DNA of 64,000 bases. Source: Excoecaria cochinchinensis (Eukaryota; Streptophyta; Magnoliopsida; Malpighiales; Euphorbiaceae). The stretch's first letter is position 1; every line of letters starts with the position of its first letter. Below the pieces are notes generated by a model. It was given only the letters and a program-made list of their open reading frames with translations. It had not been told where the DNA came from and made no database searches. The stretch covers positions 62,001-126,000 of the forward strand of contig CANTUQ010000076.1 in NCBI GenBank assembly GCA_947683425.1, given 5' to 3'. The position numbers and the translations under genes were made by a program. This document shows positions 1 to 11,773 of the stretch, piece by piece.

Positions 1-112
1 GGATAATTGATCATAGGAAATGAAATTAGCAATGGGGTATTTAGGAAGAGTGCATTGACGTTTACCTTTGTGAAGACTAATGGTCATGTCAAGGTCATTT
101 GGTGGAGGATTA

Positions 113-1705
113 GATGACAGAAGATGGTGCAGGGCATATATCCTGATGCTCTGATCTTCTGGAATATACTTGTATTATAGGAGGCTTGGCTGGAGGAGCC
201 AAGGGTACAACAGCCTGATCGGTCAAAGAATCTTCAACTCCTGCTTGCTCAATATCAGGAGAGTTAGCATCAATTGATCCAGAACGAGGTGCTTCAATCG
301 AACTAATTGATCCAGAACTTGGCACCTCAACTGAAACTGGAGAGAAGACATGATAAACTAGCCAATCATCCTCCCCCTGAACCTGTATCCCAGTTTGTGA
401 TGAAAAGAATGGAATTTGCTCAGAAAAGCTAACATCTATTGATACAACATATCTTTAAAGATCTGGAGAGTAGCACCGATATCCTTTTTGAATTCGAGAA
501 TAACCCAAGAATACACATTTAAGGGATTTGGGGTCTAGTTTTGTGAGTCCAGGTCTCACATCACGAACAAAGCAGGTACTTCCAAAGATCCGTGGTTCAA
601 TTGGAAACAAACACTTGTTAGGAAAAAGGATACTGTAAGGGACATCACCATTGAGAACTGTAGATGACATACGATTAATCAAAAAACATGCAGTAAAAAT
701 AGCATCTGCCCAAAAAGGCTTAGGTACCTTCATTTGAAATAATAAGGCTCGAGCAGTTTCAAGGAGGTGTCTATTTTTTCTTTCTGCAATCCCATTCTGA
801 GCAGGAGTATCGACATAGGATGACTGGTGAAGGATGCCCTGTTGGGTCATGTAACTTTGAACTGAAGCTGACATATACTCTTTAGCATTATCACTTCGCA
901 ATATAGGCACAGACACATTAAATTGAGTCTTAATTTCAGCACAAAAAACAGAAAAATGAGCAAACACCTCAGAACGACTTTTCATAAAATAAATCCATGT
1001 CATTCGAGAGAAATCATCCACAAAAGTAACAAAATATCGAAAACCTATTTTAGACACAACTGGACAAGGTCCCCAAATATCAGAATGAACTAACTGAAAG
1101 GCAAACTCAGCTCTCTTATTTACTCTAGGACTCGATGAGCTTCGCTTGTGTTTTGCAAAATGACATGATTCACAATCCACTGAAGTGACATCAGAAAACT
1201 GGGGGCATAACTTCTTCAATACCAGTAGAGAAGGATGGCCTAGTCTGCAATGAACTTCAAAAGGAGAAATAATACTAGAACAAGCAACTGATCGAGGTAC
1301 CCATGAATCCAAAATATAGAACCCATTAGATACATGCCCTTTACCAATAGTCTGCCTCGTCATAAGATCCTGAAATAAACAGTGATTAGAAAAAAATGAG
1401 ATAGAGCAATTGAGATCTTTAGTATGATGACTGACAGATAAAAGATTAAATGCAAGACTAGGTAAACTGAGCACAGAAGATAAGGTAATTGATGGAGTTG
1501 GTTTAACAGTTCCCGATCCTTCAATGTTGTAATGGGATCCATCAGCTATAGTAACAGGAGATGGTTGGGTGTGAGATTGAAAATTGGAAAAGATTTTAGG
1601 ATTATCCGTCATGTGATTTGCGGCACCAGAGTCAATGACCCATTTGTTTGAGGATGAGATGAGGCACTTTTTACCTGACTCAGCAGAAGCAACAACAGAT
1701 GAAAT
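113..1705 (-). pseudogene. Copia pol remnant: protease, integrase, start of RT
   Basis: In the same frame as gag after its stop comes the aspartic protease motif WVIDSGAANHM (about 1650-1610). The GAG-pre-integrase zinc region (CRLGHPS ... CESCHFAKHKR) follows, then the integrase core with VHSDIWGP, LRSDNAKEY and the catalytic Glu in PAQNGIAERKNR. A TAA at 455-457 interrupts the linker after YRCYSPDL, where the frame clearly continues (RYVVSIDVSF). Near 110-120 the frame shifts by one base; beyond it the other frame gives DLDMTISLHKGKRQC, the usual lead into copia reverse transcriptase. The copy is therefore dead. Confidence 0.9.
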
Positions 1706-2599
1706 TTATTTCATAGATTCTTGATACTGGGAGAACTGCGCATACTCTTCAGCTGATATAGTGACAGATTGTTCAGAGGAAGAAGCAACAGTAGCTGTAG
1801 CAATCTGAATTTTTTGAGTCTTATTTTGAAGTTTCTTGCAGTACTTCTTTGTATGCCCAATTTCTTTGCAGTAGTAGCAAATGACATCACTTCCTCCTCG
1901 ATTACTAGTTTTTCTCCAGGCATCATTTCCTCCTCCTTTGGCAACAAGAACACTTGAAGCTTGATTAGATGGTATATTCTCAGTACGCAACACCCTACTG
2001 AACACCTCTTGAAGCGAAGTAATCTCAGGACTAGAGAGGATTTGAGATTTGACAGCCTCAAATTCGGATGGTAATCCAGCCAAAAAACTCATGATTGCCA
2101 TTTTCTCTCTTTGAACTTGTTGTTCTTTGATATCAGCAGTAAAAGGTAAAAGGACATTCAACTCCTCATAAGTCTTCTTGGAATCCATAAAATAAGTGTT
2201 GAGGCACTTGGCTTCCTTCTCAGTACGATAGAAAGCCTTGCACACCTCATACATTTGAGAAATATTCCCTTTCCCAGAGTACAAAAATCCCAAATAATCC
2301 ATTAATTCCTTTACCAATTCACAATGATCTATCAAATCAAGCACATCATTTTCAATGGAGTTCCTAATTTGTAAGAACAGTCGGGCATCATCTCGTAACC
2401 AAAATTGTTTTTTATCATCAGTTGGAGGATCATGAGTCAAATGGTCATCCTTATCAATACTAAGCAAATAAATCCTAATGGTTTTGCTCCATTGCAAAAA
2501 ATTAGACCCATTTAATTTATAATCTGTAATTTTACTAAGTGCAGGAACTACTTCGGTTATTATCTGCCCTTTCTCACTAGAAATTTTTGCATCCTCCAT
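1706..2599 (-). CDS. Copia gag polyprotein, 297 residues
   Basis: Structural protein that packages the element RNA into virus-like particles. The N-terminal two thirds have the UBN2/gag-like helical pattern of plant copia elements (LNGSNFLQWSKTIRIYL near the start, then FLAGLPSEFEAVKSQIL). A CCHC zinc knuckle, CYYCKEIGHTKKYC, lies at about residues 241-254. The frame ends in TAA at 1706-1708. The pol sequence continues in the same frame straight after this stop, so the stop either separates gag from pol by readthrough or is a single nonsense mutation. Confidence 0.88.
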   Translation of the reverse strand: MEDAKISSEKGQIITEVVPALSKITDYKLNGSNFLQWSKTIRIYLLSIDKDDHLTHDPPTDDKKQFWLRDDARLFLQIRNSIENDVLDLIDHCELVKELMDYLGFLYSGKGNISQMYEVCKAFYRTEKEAKCLNTYFMDSKKTYEELNVLLPFTADIKEQQVQREKMAIMSFLAGLPSEFEAVKSQILSSPEITSLQEVFSRVLRTENIPSNQASSVLVAKGGGNDAWRKTSNRGGSDVICYYCKEIGHTKKYCKKLQNKTQKIQIATATVASSSEQSVTISAEEYAQFSQYQESMK

Positions 2600-3168
2600 T
2601 ATAAATAAACTATAACTAAGCCAATAACCACAAAGTGACTAACGATACAGCAAAAGGGCCAAAAAGATCGAAGAAATGGAGAAAGAAAAACCTCTGCCAA
2701 TATGCCACAAGATCCAGCAATTGACGGGAGCAACCTAGCCACTGACGGGAGTAACCCAGCCACAAAACCACCAAAAAAATAAGCTGGAGATGAAAAGTTG
2801 ACGCCGGAACAGTACACTGGAATGGAAACAGAGCCTCAACGACCAGCAAGAGGGAAGAACACTCCAAACGAACACCGGAATTTGACCGGAAACAGCAAGG
2901 TGACGGCGGATAGGAAGTCGGAGCTTCAGCGGCCTCTGCACGCGCCGGCGCGTGAATGGTCGCCGGAAAATTAGATCGGCGCGTGTAGCTCGCTCGTCGG
3001 TAGGATCGACGCCGGATTTTGTGGGATGGCCGGAATTCCATCTGCGCTTCTTCTGATGTGGGTGGTGAGACAAGTCGGTCACCGGAGCTGATGACCTAAG
3101 TAGAGCAGCAACTTCTCCAAACCGAGAAGCCTAGAACAAACCCAAAAAACCCCAGAACAGAGCCTAAT

Positions 3169-3180
3169 GCTTTGATACCA
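3169..3180 (-). other. Primer-binding site, initiator tRNA-Met type
   Basis: The minus strand reads TGGTATCAAAGC immediately after the LTR end. The canonical plant tRNA-Met site is TGGTATCAGAGC, so there is one mismatch. This fixes the orientation of the element and the inner LTR boundary. Confidence 0.85.
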
Positions 3181-3361
3181 TGTGAGAAAATGTGTTATAA
3201 TTTTCTAATTAATTTTCTTTTACAAAGAACATATATATACACACATTAGCATTTAATGCCTAACTAACCTATTTAATTACAACTACTTTACAGCTTAATA
3301 ACTACTAATAGTCAACAGCAGTAACCTAACAATGATACTCATTTAATGAGTATCTGTAACA
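3181..3361 (-). repeat. Copia 5' LTR, 181 bp
   Basis: On the plus strand it starts TGTGAGAAAATG directly beside the primer-binding site and ends ATCTGTAACA, giving the usual TG...CA ends. The length is short but normal for plant copia elements. Only one LTR is visible, so the outer end is placed from the TG/CA rule and not from a pairwise match. Confidence 0.75.
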
Positions 3362-3489
3362 AATAGCAAGAGTGTTCTTTTTTTCATTTTGAAGTCGTCG
3401 TCGTCGTTTTTTTTTTAGAAGACTAGGTTTTCAAATTTAATGGCAAAGTAGAGAAAGAGAAGGAAGTGAGTTTGGTTTTAATTTTTTAA

Positions 3490-4130
3490 TCAAAATCTGA
3501 AAATATCCACTGCAACTTCAACAATTGCGCAAATTTTTCATTCATCACATTGAATTCCATTGCTGCCCACTTGAATTCAGTTTTGAGGCATGCTTCCTCT
3601 AGTCTTTCTCTTACCCTTGAGTGGCGACACGCATAAACATTAATCACCTTCATGACCATGTATCCTCTGTTCTTTCTCTTACCCTTCAATGGAAAGATTT
3701 GGAAGATCAATTTCGCCTACTCATTCTTCAATCGACGATTGTGCTAAAGAGCTTTTTTCCATGGAAGCTTTAATCTTAGAATGGCACAAACAACTTGAAG
3801 AGAAATAGAAGCAACTTGGTTTGATGGAACAATCTATGAACCAGATGGTTCAAGAATTATTCTCAAGGTACCCTGAAATAGCTTACCGATAAAGAAAATC
3901 AATTGGAGTTCAGTAATCAAGTTAAATTTGAGAAATTGAATTTAGAAAAGAAACTGAGGGTTAACGGAATTGATTTGAAGGAGAAGGAACTAGTGAAGAA
4001 CTCAGACAAACGTCTTCAACTTATGTGAGATGGCAGCGGAGCAATTGGAGGAGAAAGGAGCAGAGAATGAAGATACTGAGATGGAAGGCCACGTGTCATC
4101 ATTTCAGAGGTTTGATTGACACCTCAGTGC
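3490..4130 (+). pseudogene. FRIGIDA-like protein gene fragment
   Basis: Short plus-strand pieces in shifting frames look like the N-terminal coiled-coil part of plant FRIGIDA-like proteins (flowering-time/nuclear scaffold family). They are SVLSLTLQWKDLEDQF (about 3670-3717), then ELFSMEALILEWHKQLEEK and KQLGLMEQSMNQM with a TAG between them, then LEKKLRVNGIDLKEKELVK (about 3940-4000). A second, similar piece, LNSVLRHASSSLSLTLEW, precedes the first (about 3570-3625), suggesting a local duplication. Stops and frame changes throughout make it a relic. The match to the family is from memory of motif style, so moderate confidence. Confidence 0.5.
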
Positions 4131-4428
4131 GTTTGATTTTCATGCTCAACCTTCTGGCAATGCTCTTGCTGTTTTGTGTTTGTTTTTGTTAAATTGGACA
4201 AATTAGATGCTCAAATGATCATGGTAAGAGTTTAGGTGTTTAAATGATTTTTGAAGTCAAGTTTAAGTGTCTATTTATGTATTAACTCTAATTATTATTA
4301 TGATGGCAAGTCAGACCATGCATAACATGATTCTTGTGTTGAAACTATATTGAATATCATTGGAACTATTTATGTAAGCTAAAATATTCAATATTGAATT
4401 TCAAATTGTTAATTTTATTACTTTTAAC
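4131..4428. other. AT-rich spacer
   Basis: No reading frame or repeat that I can support. It ends in CTTTTAAC (4421-4428), the left target-site duplication of the outer hAT-like element. Confidence 0.5.
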
Positions 4429-6321
4429 TAGGGCTAAGCAAAAAAATGGAAAAACCGGTTCGAAATCGAATAAGTGGTTTCGGTTTTTGGATAATAAATT
4501 TTAGATTTTTTGATTTCATATCATATTTGACACTTTTTTCTTACATGGGTAAAGGTAAAGAATTACTAAAATTTTTTTAATTAATATATTTATATTAAAT
4601 AAAAAAAAATTTAAGTTCTTAAAGTTTATTAATGTATTTTTATATTTTATACATATAATATAACGAAAAAGATAGAAATATTAATAAAATAGGCGGATAG
4701 CCTTCTTTTATATTTTATGAAAAGAGTGTAATTTTCAGACTAATAGATAATGAATAGAATAGTAAAGAACTTTTTTTTTTTAACTTTTAACAATAAATGT
4801 CTTTCACATCGTCCACGGTCTAAAAAACCGGCAACTTTGATTAACCGACTGGTTTAACTATTATTTTCGGTTTTCGGTTTTGTGATTTAAGTATCGATTA
4901 ATTTTTATTTCACGGTTGACCAGTTTATAACGGTTAACAAGTTTATATATATATATTTTTTTTTTATTTTTATGTCTTAAAAATTTTTACTTTTTTATTT
5001 ATTCCTAAAATTTACATATAATAATATTTTAAAGTACATTCAAATTATTTTTTTATTTTTATACCTATTTTTTTTGTATTTTCCTATAAAATTTATATAA
5101 TATTTTAAATTATATTTAAATTATATTATTTTTTTAATTATATAGATAAATATTTATATAGAGTAATCGATTAATTTTTATGTACTTTTTTTTTCATATT
5201 TATTGGTGTTCATATTTTAATTAATAGCATTTAATTATATTTTTTGTATTTTAGAATGTATGTTTTAACATTTAATATTGTCTAAAATTTTTGACTTATA
5301 ATTAAGCATGCTAATTTCTATCAAATATCAAATCTATTTTATAATATTTGCGATAAATTTGTTAAATATGAATTTTAGCTATGGGTGAGCAAAAAAACCG
5401 ATAGACTCGGTTAACCGAAAAAAAAATTCGAAACCGAACCGATGGACTGGTTAACCGATTGTAATAGACTGCTTAATGGTTAGTGTTTTGAAAAAACCGA
5501 TATTAATAGACTGGTTAATGGTTTTTGACTCATGTTACTGGTTAACCGAACCGAAACCGAATTTTTAGTTAATTTATTAACTTTTTTAATAATTTATAAC
5601 AATTTATATAACAATTTATCCTAATTAAAAGTGTTCACGTACTTTTTTTTTCATTATACTAATTATTTTAAAGTTTTTAAGTTTTTTTAATTGGCTATTA
5701 GTAAGTATAACAATTTATCTAATTAAAAGTGATTATGGACCGGTTAATATATTTACTTATTAAATATTAATTTTAAAAATAAATTTGCTTATATCCAACA
5801 AATATTTTTATTTTAACAACAATAATGTTAAATTATAGTGAAAAAATTTTAATTTTTAAGTATTTTGAACATTTTAATTTTATTTATGAATATATTTATA
5901 ATTATAGTGATTAACCGAAAAATATTGGGTAACCGATCCGAAAATCCGAAATCGATGGTAATGAACTGATTAATGGACTGTAATTTCAAAAAACCGATAT
6001 TAATGGACTGATTAATGGACTGTGACTCATGGACCGGTTAACCGATCATGCTCATCCCTAATTTTAGCTAGTATATTATGTTTATTTTGTGATTTTTATT
6101 TTGAACTATTTTGCACATTTGAAATTGTATTGAACTCTGTCTATTTTTTTTATAATTATATATTATAAATTTTAATGGTTAACCGAAAAAATTAAAACTG
6201 ATAGACTGGTTAACTCAATGTAACGGACTGTTTAACGGTTAATGGTTTTGAAAATCGATTTTGATGGACTGATTAATTTTGTTTGCTAATGGACCGGTTA
6301 ACCGGTCTATGTTTACTCCTA
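4429..6321. mobile_element. Outer non-autonomous hAT-like element
   Basis: Left end TAGGGCTAAGCA and right end (reverse complement) TAGGAGTAAACA match at 9 of 12 positions and resemble hAT termini. Flanking 8-mers CTTTTAAC (4421-4428) and GTTTTAAC (6322-6329) match at 7 of 8, as expected for an 8-bp hAT target duplication. The subterminal zones are full of AACCG/CGGTT repeats, typical of transposase-binding regions of this superfamily. There is no transposase frame. It is interrupted by a second element of the same kind at 5380-6060. Confidence 0.75.
5380..6060. mobile_element. Inner non-autonomous hAT-like element, 681 bp
   Basis: Ends TATGGGTGAGCA and (reverse complement) TAGGGATGAGCA match at 10 of 12. 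The flanking 8-mers are identical, ATTTTAGC at 5372-5379 and 6061-6068, a perfect hAT-type target duplication. Subterminal repeats of TTAACCGA and GGACCGGTTAACCG dominate both ends; the core is AT-rich and non-coding. The core (about 5750-5910) recurs in reverse orientation in the element at 16.4-17.4 kb, which makes this a family and not a chance palindrome. Confidence 0.85.
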
Positions 6322-6329
6322 GTTTTAAC

Positions 6330-8378
6330 CGGAACATAATCTTTTCCATTTTGTTCTAATTCTGATTTTTCTCTCTGGGTTTTCTTTTTCTCTCTTTTTT
6401 TTATTTTTTATTTATTTATTTTTTTTTATGCTTTCCTCTTTTTGGCATCTCTCTGTTGTCCATAAATAATTGAAATTATTCAGGTTATCTGTCTTTCATT
6501 AATCTCAACTAAATGATTTCTGCCTTTTTATTTATTGTTAGGGTTACTTTATTTTCAGTCTTACTTGTAACTGCAACTAATGGTATCTTGCTTGCAATTT
6601 AGTTGTGGTGGATTATATAGTTTCTTTTCTTCTGTTTTACTTGAGTTAGCATAGAAAAACCCGAATGCTACTCAGGTTGTTCTTCACTGCAATGGCTTTT
6701 GGTCCTGTTACACAGACATATTGAACCTTCTGTAATGCACAGATGCACTCATTCCATATTCATTCTTTTCATGTATTTCCATGTTTTTATTTTAGTATCC
6801 CCTTTGCCAACCCAATGTCGTGCATGCAATTCTGTACGGCTTAGCTTTGTGTGCATTGAATCATATCAGTTCTAGTTACAGTTATGTAAAACTATCCCTG
6901 ATTTTGCTAGAACTTTATGATTATATAACATGCTGCTGCTCTTTCCTATTACAAATATCACTCTTACAAAACCTTTGTGGAACAGTCTCTTTTGGAATCT
7001 TACTTTGTCCAGCTCGATCTTGTTGCATTGTGATGGAAAATTCTTTGATGTCACCCTCAACACTTTGTGACTACACTCTTGTAGATATATTCTTCAAGAT
7101 GTTTATTTGTCTTTATAAATTCTCGTTTAAGCTCACTAACCATCTTAGAACTGTCTTGATGTCATTATGATTTTTCTAGATAGATAAACAGCATATAATC
7201 TGGTCTTATAATTAGTCTGTATGGATCCATTATTTCTCTTTGATAGTCAAATTTTATGTTTTTAAATTAATTTATCAAAAGTTGTTGTGACACCTACACC
7301 TATGCCTATCATCCCCTGAAGATCTGTTGTATTCTTGTCAGTTCATGGCACTCACATTATGGAATCATTGAACAAAAAATTTAACAACTAAGCATATGCA
7401 AGGAAGTAATGGCAATATAACATTTATATGCAATTGCTATATGTCTCTTTTAGTCCATGTGCATTGCCTTGACAATTTATCTTATCAAATAGTCTAGTTA
7501 ATTAACTGATGCTGTTACCCCCTTGAGATTTAAAGTGTCATATGCTTTCCTCCTCTTCATCTTTTGGAAGACATACTCATCTTCATTTAGAGCATTGAGA
7601 TTAATTTTTTCAATGCTCATAAACTCCACATTTCTTCAATATCCTACCGCAATGGCAATGTTTTTACTGTCTGCACCTTTCGCAAAGCTGACCTGATTTG
7701 AAGTTCCATCATTTTCTCTTCCAATTTATGCCAGTTGTAGGCATGTGCACACCCGTGTGGTATGTGCAGGGGTGGATGGGGGTGTCTGTGTGCGTGTGCA
7801 TGGAGCGCACGTGCAAGTGCACATGCATGCATGCGATTTTGGTAGAACTCTGGATCATTCCATCTAGATTCTATCATCTGATTAGTTGCATCAATCTTTT
7901 ATAATGCACAAAACTATATTATATATAGTTGGATTTGTTCTCTGACAGCTTTAAGATTAACTTATGGGCCATTGATGCTATCTTGCATGTTTTAATTATA
8001 AGAATTCATACTTATGCAGCATTATTACTCCCGAATTAGATATGGGATTTCCTTTCCCCAAGTGAGGTGGAAGATTTTATGTACTTCGTTGGCACTTACA
8101 CGTAATCATATATTGCAATAAATGCGAATCATTGACTCAGTGATCAGGATCTTCAAAATACTCTTGGTTTAATTTTTTCTGATGTTTGAACATTTAATTC
8201 ATCACCCAAAAATCTCCAAAAAGTTGACATTGGGAGGGTGAATTGAGATAGGTTATATATTTTATAAGGCATTTGTATTGTTTTAGCTAATAATTCGTAA
8301 GCTTAATATGTTAGATTTTATGTCTGTCCACTTTTGAAGGTTCTTGCCATAAATTTTAATATTGTAATTGCTATATAG
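6330..8378. other. Non-coding stretch upstream of porin exon
   Basis: AT-rich, intron-like sequence with pyrimidine tracts and no exon I can support. I looked for the earlier VDAC exons (beta-strand segments before the last exon) and did not find them. It ends in a good acceptor, TATATAG at 8372-8378. A CA/TG-rich microsatellite-like patch lies at 7740-7830. Confidence 0.5.
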
Positions 8379-8682
8379 GGTCGACAAGGGCCAGGCACTG
8401 AAGGCATCTTATATCCATGCAGTAAATCCATTGCACTCGATTGCTGCTGAAATGACTCGTAGGTTTGCCACCAATGAAAATAGTTTTACCATTGGAAGCT
8501 CTCATGCAGTGAATCCATTAACCGTGGTAAAAACACGAGTCTCTGACAATGGGAAAGTTGGGATGCTTTGCCAGCATGAATGGAGGCCAAAGTCACTAAT
8601 AAGTTTATCAGGAGAGTATGACTCAAAATCCCTTCATGCATCAACGCCCAAGATAGGGCTTGCTGTTGCTCTTAGGCCTTGA
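8379..8682 (+). CDS. VDAC: Mitochondrial outer-membrane porin (VDAC), last exon only
   Basis: VDAC is the beta-barrel channel of the mitochondrial outer membrane that passes metabolites. The exon follows an AG acceptor (8377-8378) and encodes the last roughly 100 residues, ending in TGA at 8680-8682. Recognisable pieces are HSIAAEMTRRFATNENSFTI, HAVNPLTVVKTRVSDNGK and QHEWRPKSLISLSGE, then KIGLAVALRP, the family's conserved C-terminal strands. The frame is open and well conserved. No upstream exon is visible in about 8 kb to the window start, where a copia element and nested hAT-like elements intervene. It may be the end of a gene with very long introns, or an orphaned fragment. Confidence 0.8.
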
Positions 8683-11127
8683 CATTCAAGTTTTGCGTTA
8701 TTTCATATGGTTAAGTTGAATTCCACACATTTTTCCCAAAATCGGTGGTGGTAACCCACCCAAATTAAGAAGAGGTAGTTATGTGATTGGTGATGGTTCT
8801 GACGCAGTTGAATCCGTAATATTTTTCATGATATCATAACTAAAATTTTGTCATTGAATCAAAATACTCTTTTGGTGTTGAGTTGTGTCTCTTAGTTATC
8901 ATGCCTTTACATTAACTGTTTATAATTCTGCATTAGTAATTTCTCTAAGTTATTATGCCAAGGAGGCTGCCAAGTGTGCTGATTAACTGTTTTTTTTTTT
9001 TATTTTATTTTTTAAATGTCAATAATTCCATATAGAGGTGCAATCATCAGGATAGGTGGTGGAAATACTAAATTTAAGGTGGAATATGTTTATTAGGAAT
9101 AGCAACAGGTTGGTTTTATTTGAACTCGAGACAACAGTGAGATGCACTTCATCCATCCCCAAACTGGGTATGGATTTCTACGCTAGCGTTCGCCGTGTTA
9201 CTGAATCTGTTTCTCTGTACTCAGAATAGCCCACTAATCATTTGTCGCAAACTTAGGTGGCTTTGGCTTTTGTTTTTTCTAACTGGACCCTACTATGTTA
9301 CAAGTACCGGCACGTGTATCGATATGAATGCGGGTGGATATGCATTATAAAAATTGCTAATAAAAAATCATATATAATTAATAGTTATGTTATAAAATTA
9401 TAAAAACTATAATTATAAAAATTAAAATATAAATATTAAAATTATAAAATTATAATTGTATTCACAGTTTACGTGTTTTGCCGTTATGAAGGTAAGGTGA
9501 CTATCCAATGATATGTAGTGATATTGGAAAATTTAAGTAAAAGACTACTGAAAGGAATCTAAATTTGCATGATTTTTTTATTACGTTTTTATTTTGAGGT
9601 TAAGAGATGTAAAAGAGGGTTTAAGTTTTGGATTTTTACTTTTTTTTTACATGCTGTCATTTGAAGTTAACATGATAACATGTACATGTTGTATATATAA
9701 TACAATGTCAGCTGCACGACTCAACAAAACAAATAGTAGGTGGTCAAAGTTAAATATATGCACGAGCATGGACTATTTGCTCTAATGTTGCAAGATAAAA
9801 GGTATAATTGTTCTTTTGAATAAAAGTGGGGAACAAAATTGTTCCTTTAATAATTTCGACAAATGGAAACGTGTTGCTCTAATGGATAAAATTTGATCAA
9901 AAATAATAAATTGTTTACTTAATGGTATAATTATTATAATTGTGATACTTTAGATGTAATATTGTACTAGTTGAAACTTTAAGTGTAATATTATTGCACT
10001 TTTTGTGAAATTTAAGGGCATATTTGCACTTTCAGTCTGCCCATTAATACATATAGGCTATGAATATTTAAAATTGAAAAATAAAATAAATATAAATATC
10101 TATTTGATACGTATTTGTCTATACTCAATACATACATGTACCGGATACGAATATGCGGTCTAAATAGGAGTTGGCCCAATGGCCATTTCCTTTTTTATAA
10201 AACGAAAATTTCCACTCTCTCTTATCAAACAAAGTTGGAGGATTAAGGCAAAGAGACCAAAGAGTGAAGGAATACTAAAAGTTAAAAAGGAAAATATGTT
10301 CAGGCTATTGGCCTATCAGCAATTCAAACCTACTTAAACACATCTATTCGTTGGACCTCGAACATTGTAAAATCATTTCAGTTGAATACCTCTGTAAGTT
10401 CTGGCATTCATACTTTATTGGAACTAGTTTGAGTGAATGCGCTTTGCACGTAATAAAATATGTTATAAAATACGTAATAATAATTTTTAATAAATATGTT
10501 CTTAAAATTTTTTAATAAATATAAAAATATTATATAATATTTCATGAATTTATATTATAGTTAGACATGCACATATACTTGGCATTGCACGTGATAGATT
10601 ACTTTTAGTAGATATTAAATTATATATTTTTATTTATTGGGTCCTAGCTAGATCTGTTAGGTTTAGGTTCGGATAGGATCTAATTGGACATTTTAATTGT
10701 TTTTGTCCAAACCCGAACTAAGTCCATATAAATGAAAGGCAAGCTGGGCTAGCCCACTAAATAATAATTAAGTAAATAATATTAATTTTAATATATTATA
10801 TGATATAAAATTTTAAAAATACACTATAGAAAAGATTTAATATATGTTAATAAATGTATAAATATTGATATCCATTAAAATTATTTTTTATATACATTTT
10901 TACATGTTTTAAATTATGTAGTTAATGAAAATATAAAAAATATATATAGCTGGACCGTATTAAGCCTGCAATGTATACTTTAGGGTTCTTTACATAAATA
11001 TACACAAAAAAAAATAAAAATAACAAAAAAATAAATATTTTTCAAAATATTTCAAAAATAACACCTTTTAAATTCTTAATTTCATTTATATAATTATTTT
11101 TTCAAAAATATCACGTCCCTCAAGATC
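8683..11127. other. AT-rich intergenic DNA
   Basis: Porin 3' flank, then low-complexity AT-rich sequence. A weak exon-like stretch lies at 10292-10438: one frame reads KYVQAIGLSAIQTY and so on, and an internal GTAAGT follows AATACCTCT, but there is no start codon and I do not recognise a family. No other gene is supported. Confidence 0.45.
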
Positions 11128-11199
11128 ATTGTGCCGACTCGGCACTACTGTGCCGACCACCTTAAGTCACGAGTCGGCACAATGGTGCCCACTCGTGAC
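11128..11199. repeat. GC-rich inverted repeats in AT-rich DNA
   Basis: ATTGTGCCGACTC (11128-11140) is perfectly repeated in inverse as GAGTCGGCACAAT (11171-11183). Inside it GTGCCGACTCGGCAC (11131-11145) is itself a 15-bp palindrome. A further pair, GTCACGAGT (11166-11174) and ACTCGTGAC (11191-11199), overlaps it. The style is like the palindrome clusters found inside LTRs later in the window, so this may be an LTR relic. Confidence 0.7.
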
Positions 11200-11773
11200 A
11201 AACATTTTTGTTTTCTTGGCCATTAAGTTCCCTCGTCAGTAGACTATCCAGGCCATTAAGTTCTTTGTCATTTCTTAACTGTTCCCTAAACATCAATTGT
11301 AAACATTTTAAGTATATACTGACAGAAACAAGCGGAATTGAGTACAAAAATTACTCTACCCTACTGAACAGAATCTACATTGTTCATTAAGACAGCCTTC
11401 TTTTCATGACATTAAACTTGTGGTGGTCCCACTCAATTCACTTTGCATTACTTTAATTTGCAATAACAAAACTTAATTATTCAATATTAATTGTGTTATA
11501 ATATATATTGTAATATTAGTTATAATATATACATGAAAATATATATTTAATTTGAATATATGTAATTAAATAATATTATTCTACTAAATAATATTTTGTG
11601 TGATGTGTTTTGGTTTAATAAAATATATAAACTTAATATTATTTTATTAAATAATATTATTTATGGAATGTTCATTAATTTAATGGAATAAATGAGTGTA
11701 TGCTACATGAAGTGAATTAGTGAATGTTGTGCAAAGTGAAACCTTTTAGTTGAGCCATAATTTGATATAGATT

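Larger units (their letters stand above)
1..3361 (-). mobile_element. Ty1/copia retrotransposon, cut by window start
   Basis: The element reads right to left: 5' LTR (3181-3361), primer-binding site, about 570 bases of leader, gag (2599-1706), then protease and integrase, and the first residues of reverse transcriptase just before position 1. The order protease-integrase-reverse transcriptase is the copia order. The 3' half and 3' LTR lie outside the window. The pol frame carries two in-frame stops and one frameshift, so this copy cannot move by itself. It sits next to a FRIGIDA-like gene fragment that begins just beyond its 5' LTR. Confidence 0.93.

Noticed and set aside
2616..3082. Overlapping minus-strand frames of 115-141 codons before copia gag
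   Set aside because: They lie in the copia leader between the primer-binding site and gag, with no recognisable domain; probably chance frames in GC-rich leader.
7740..7830. GTGTGTGC-rich patch considered as a Z-DNA or regulatory element
   Set aside because: Short and imperfect; no supporting context.
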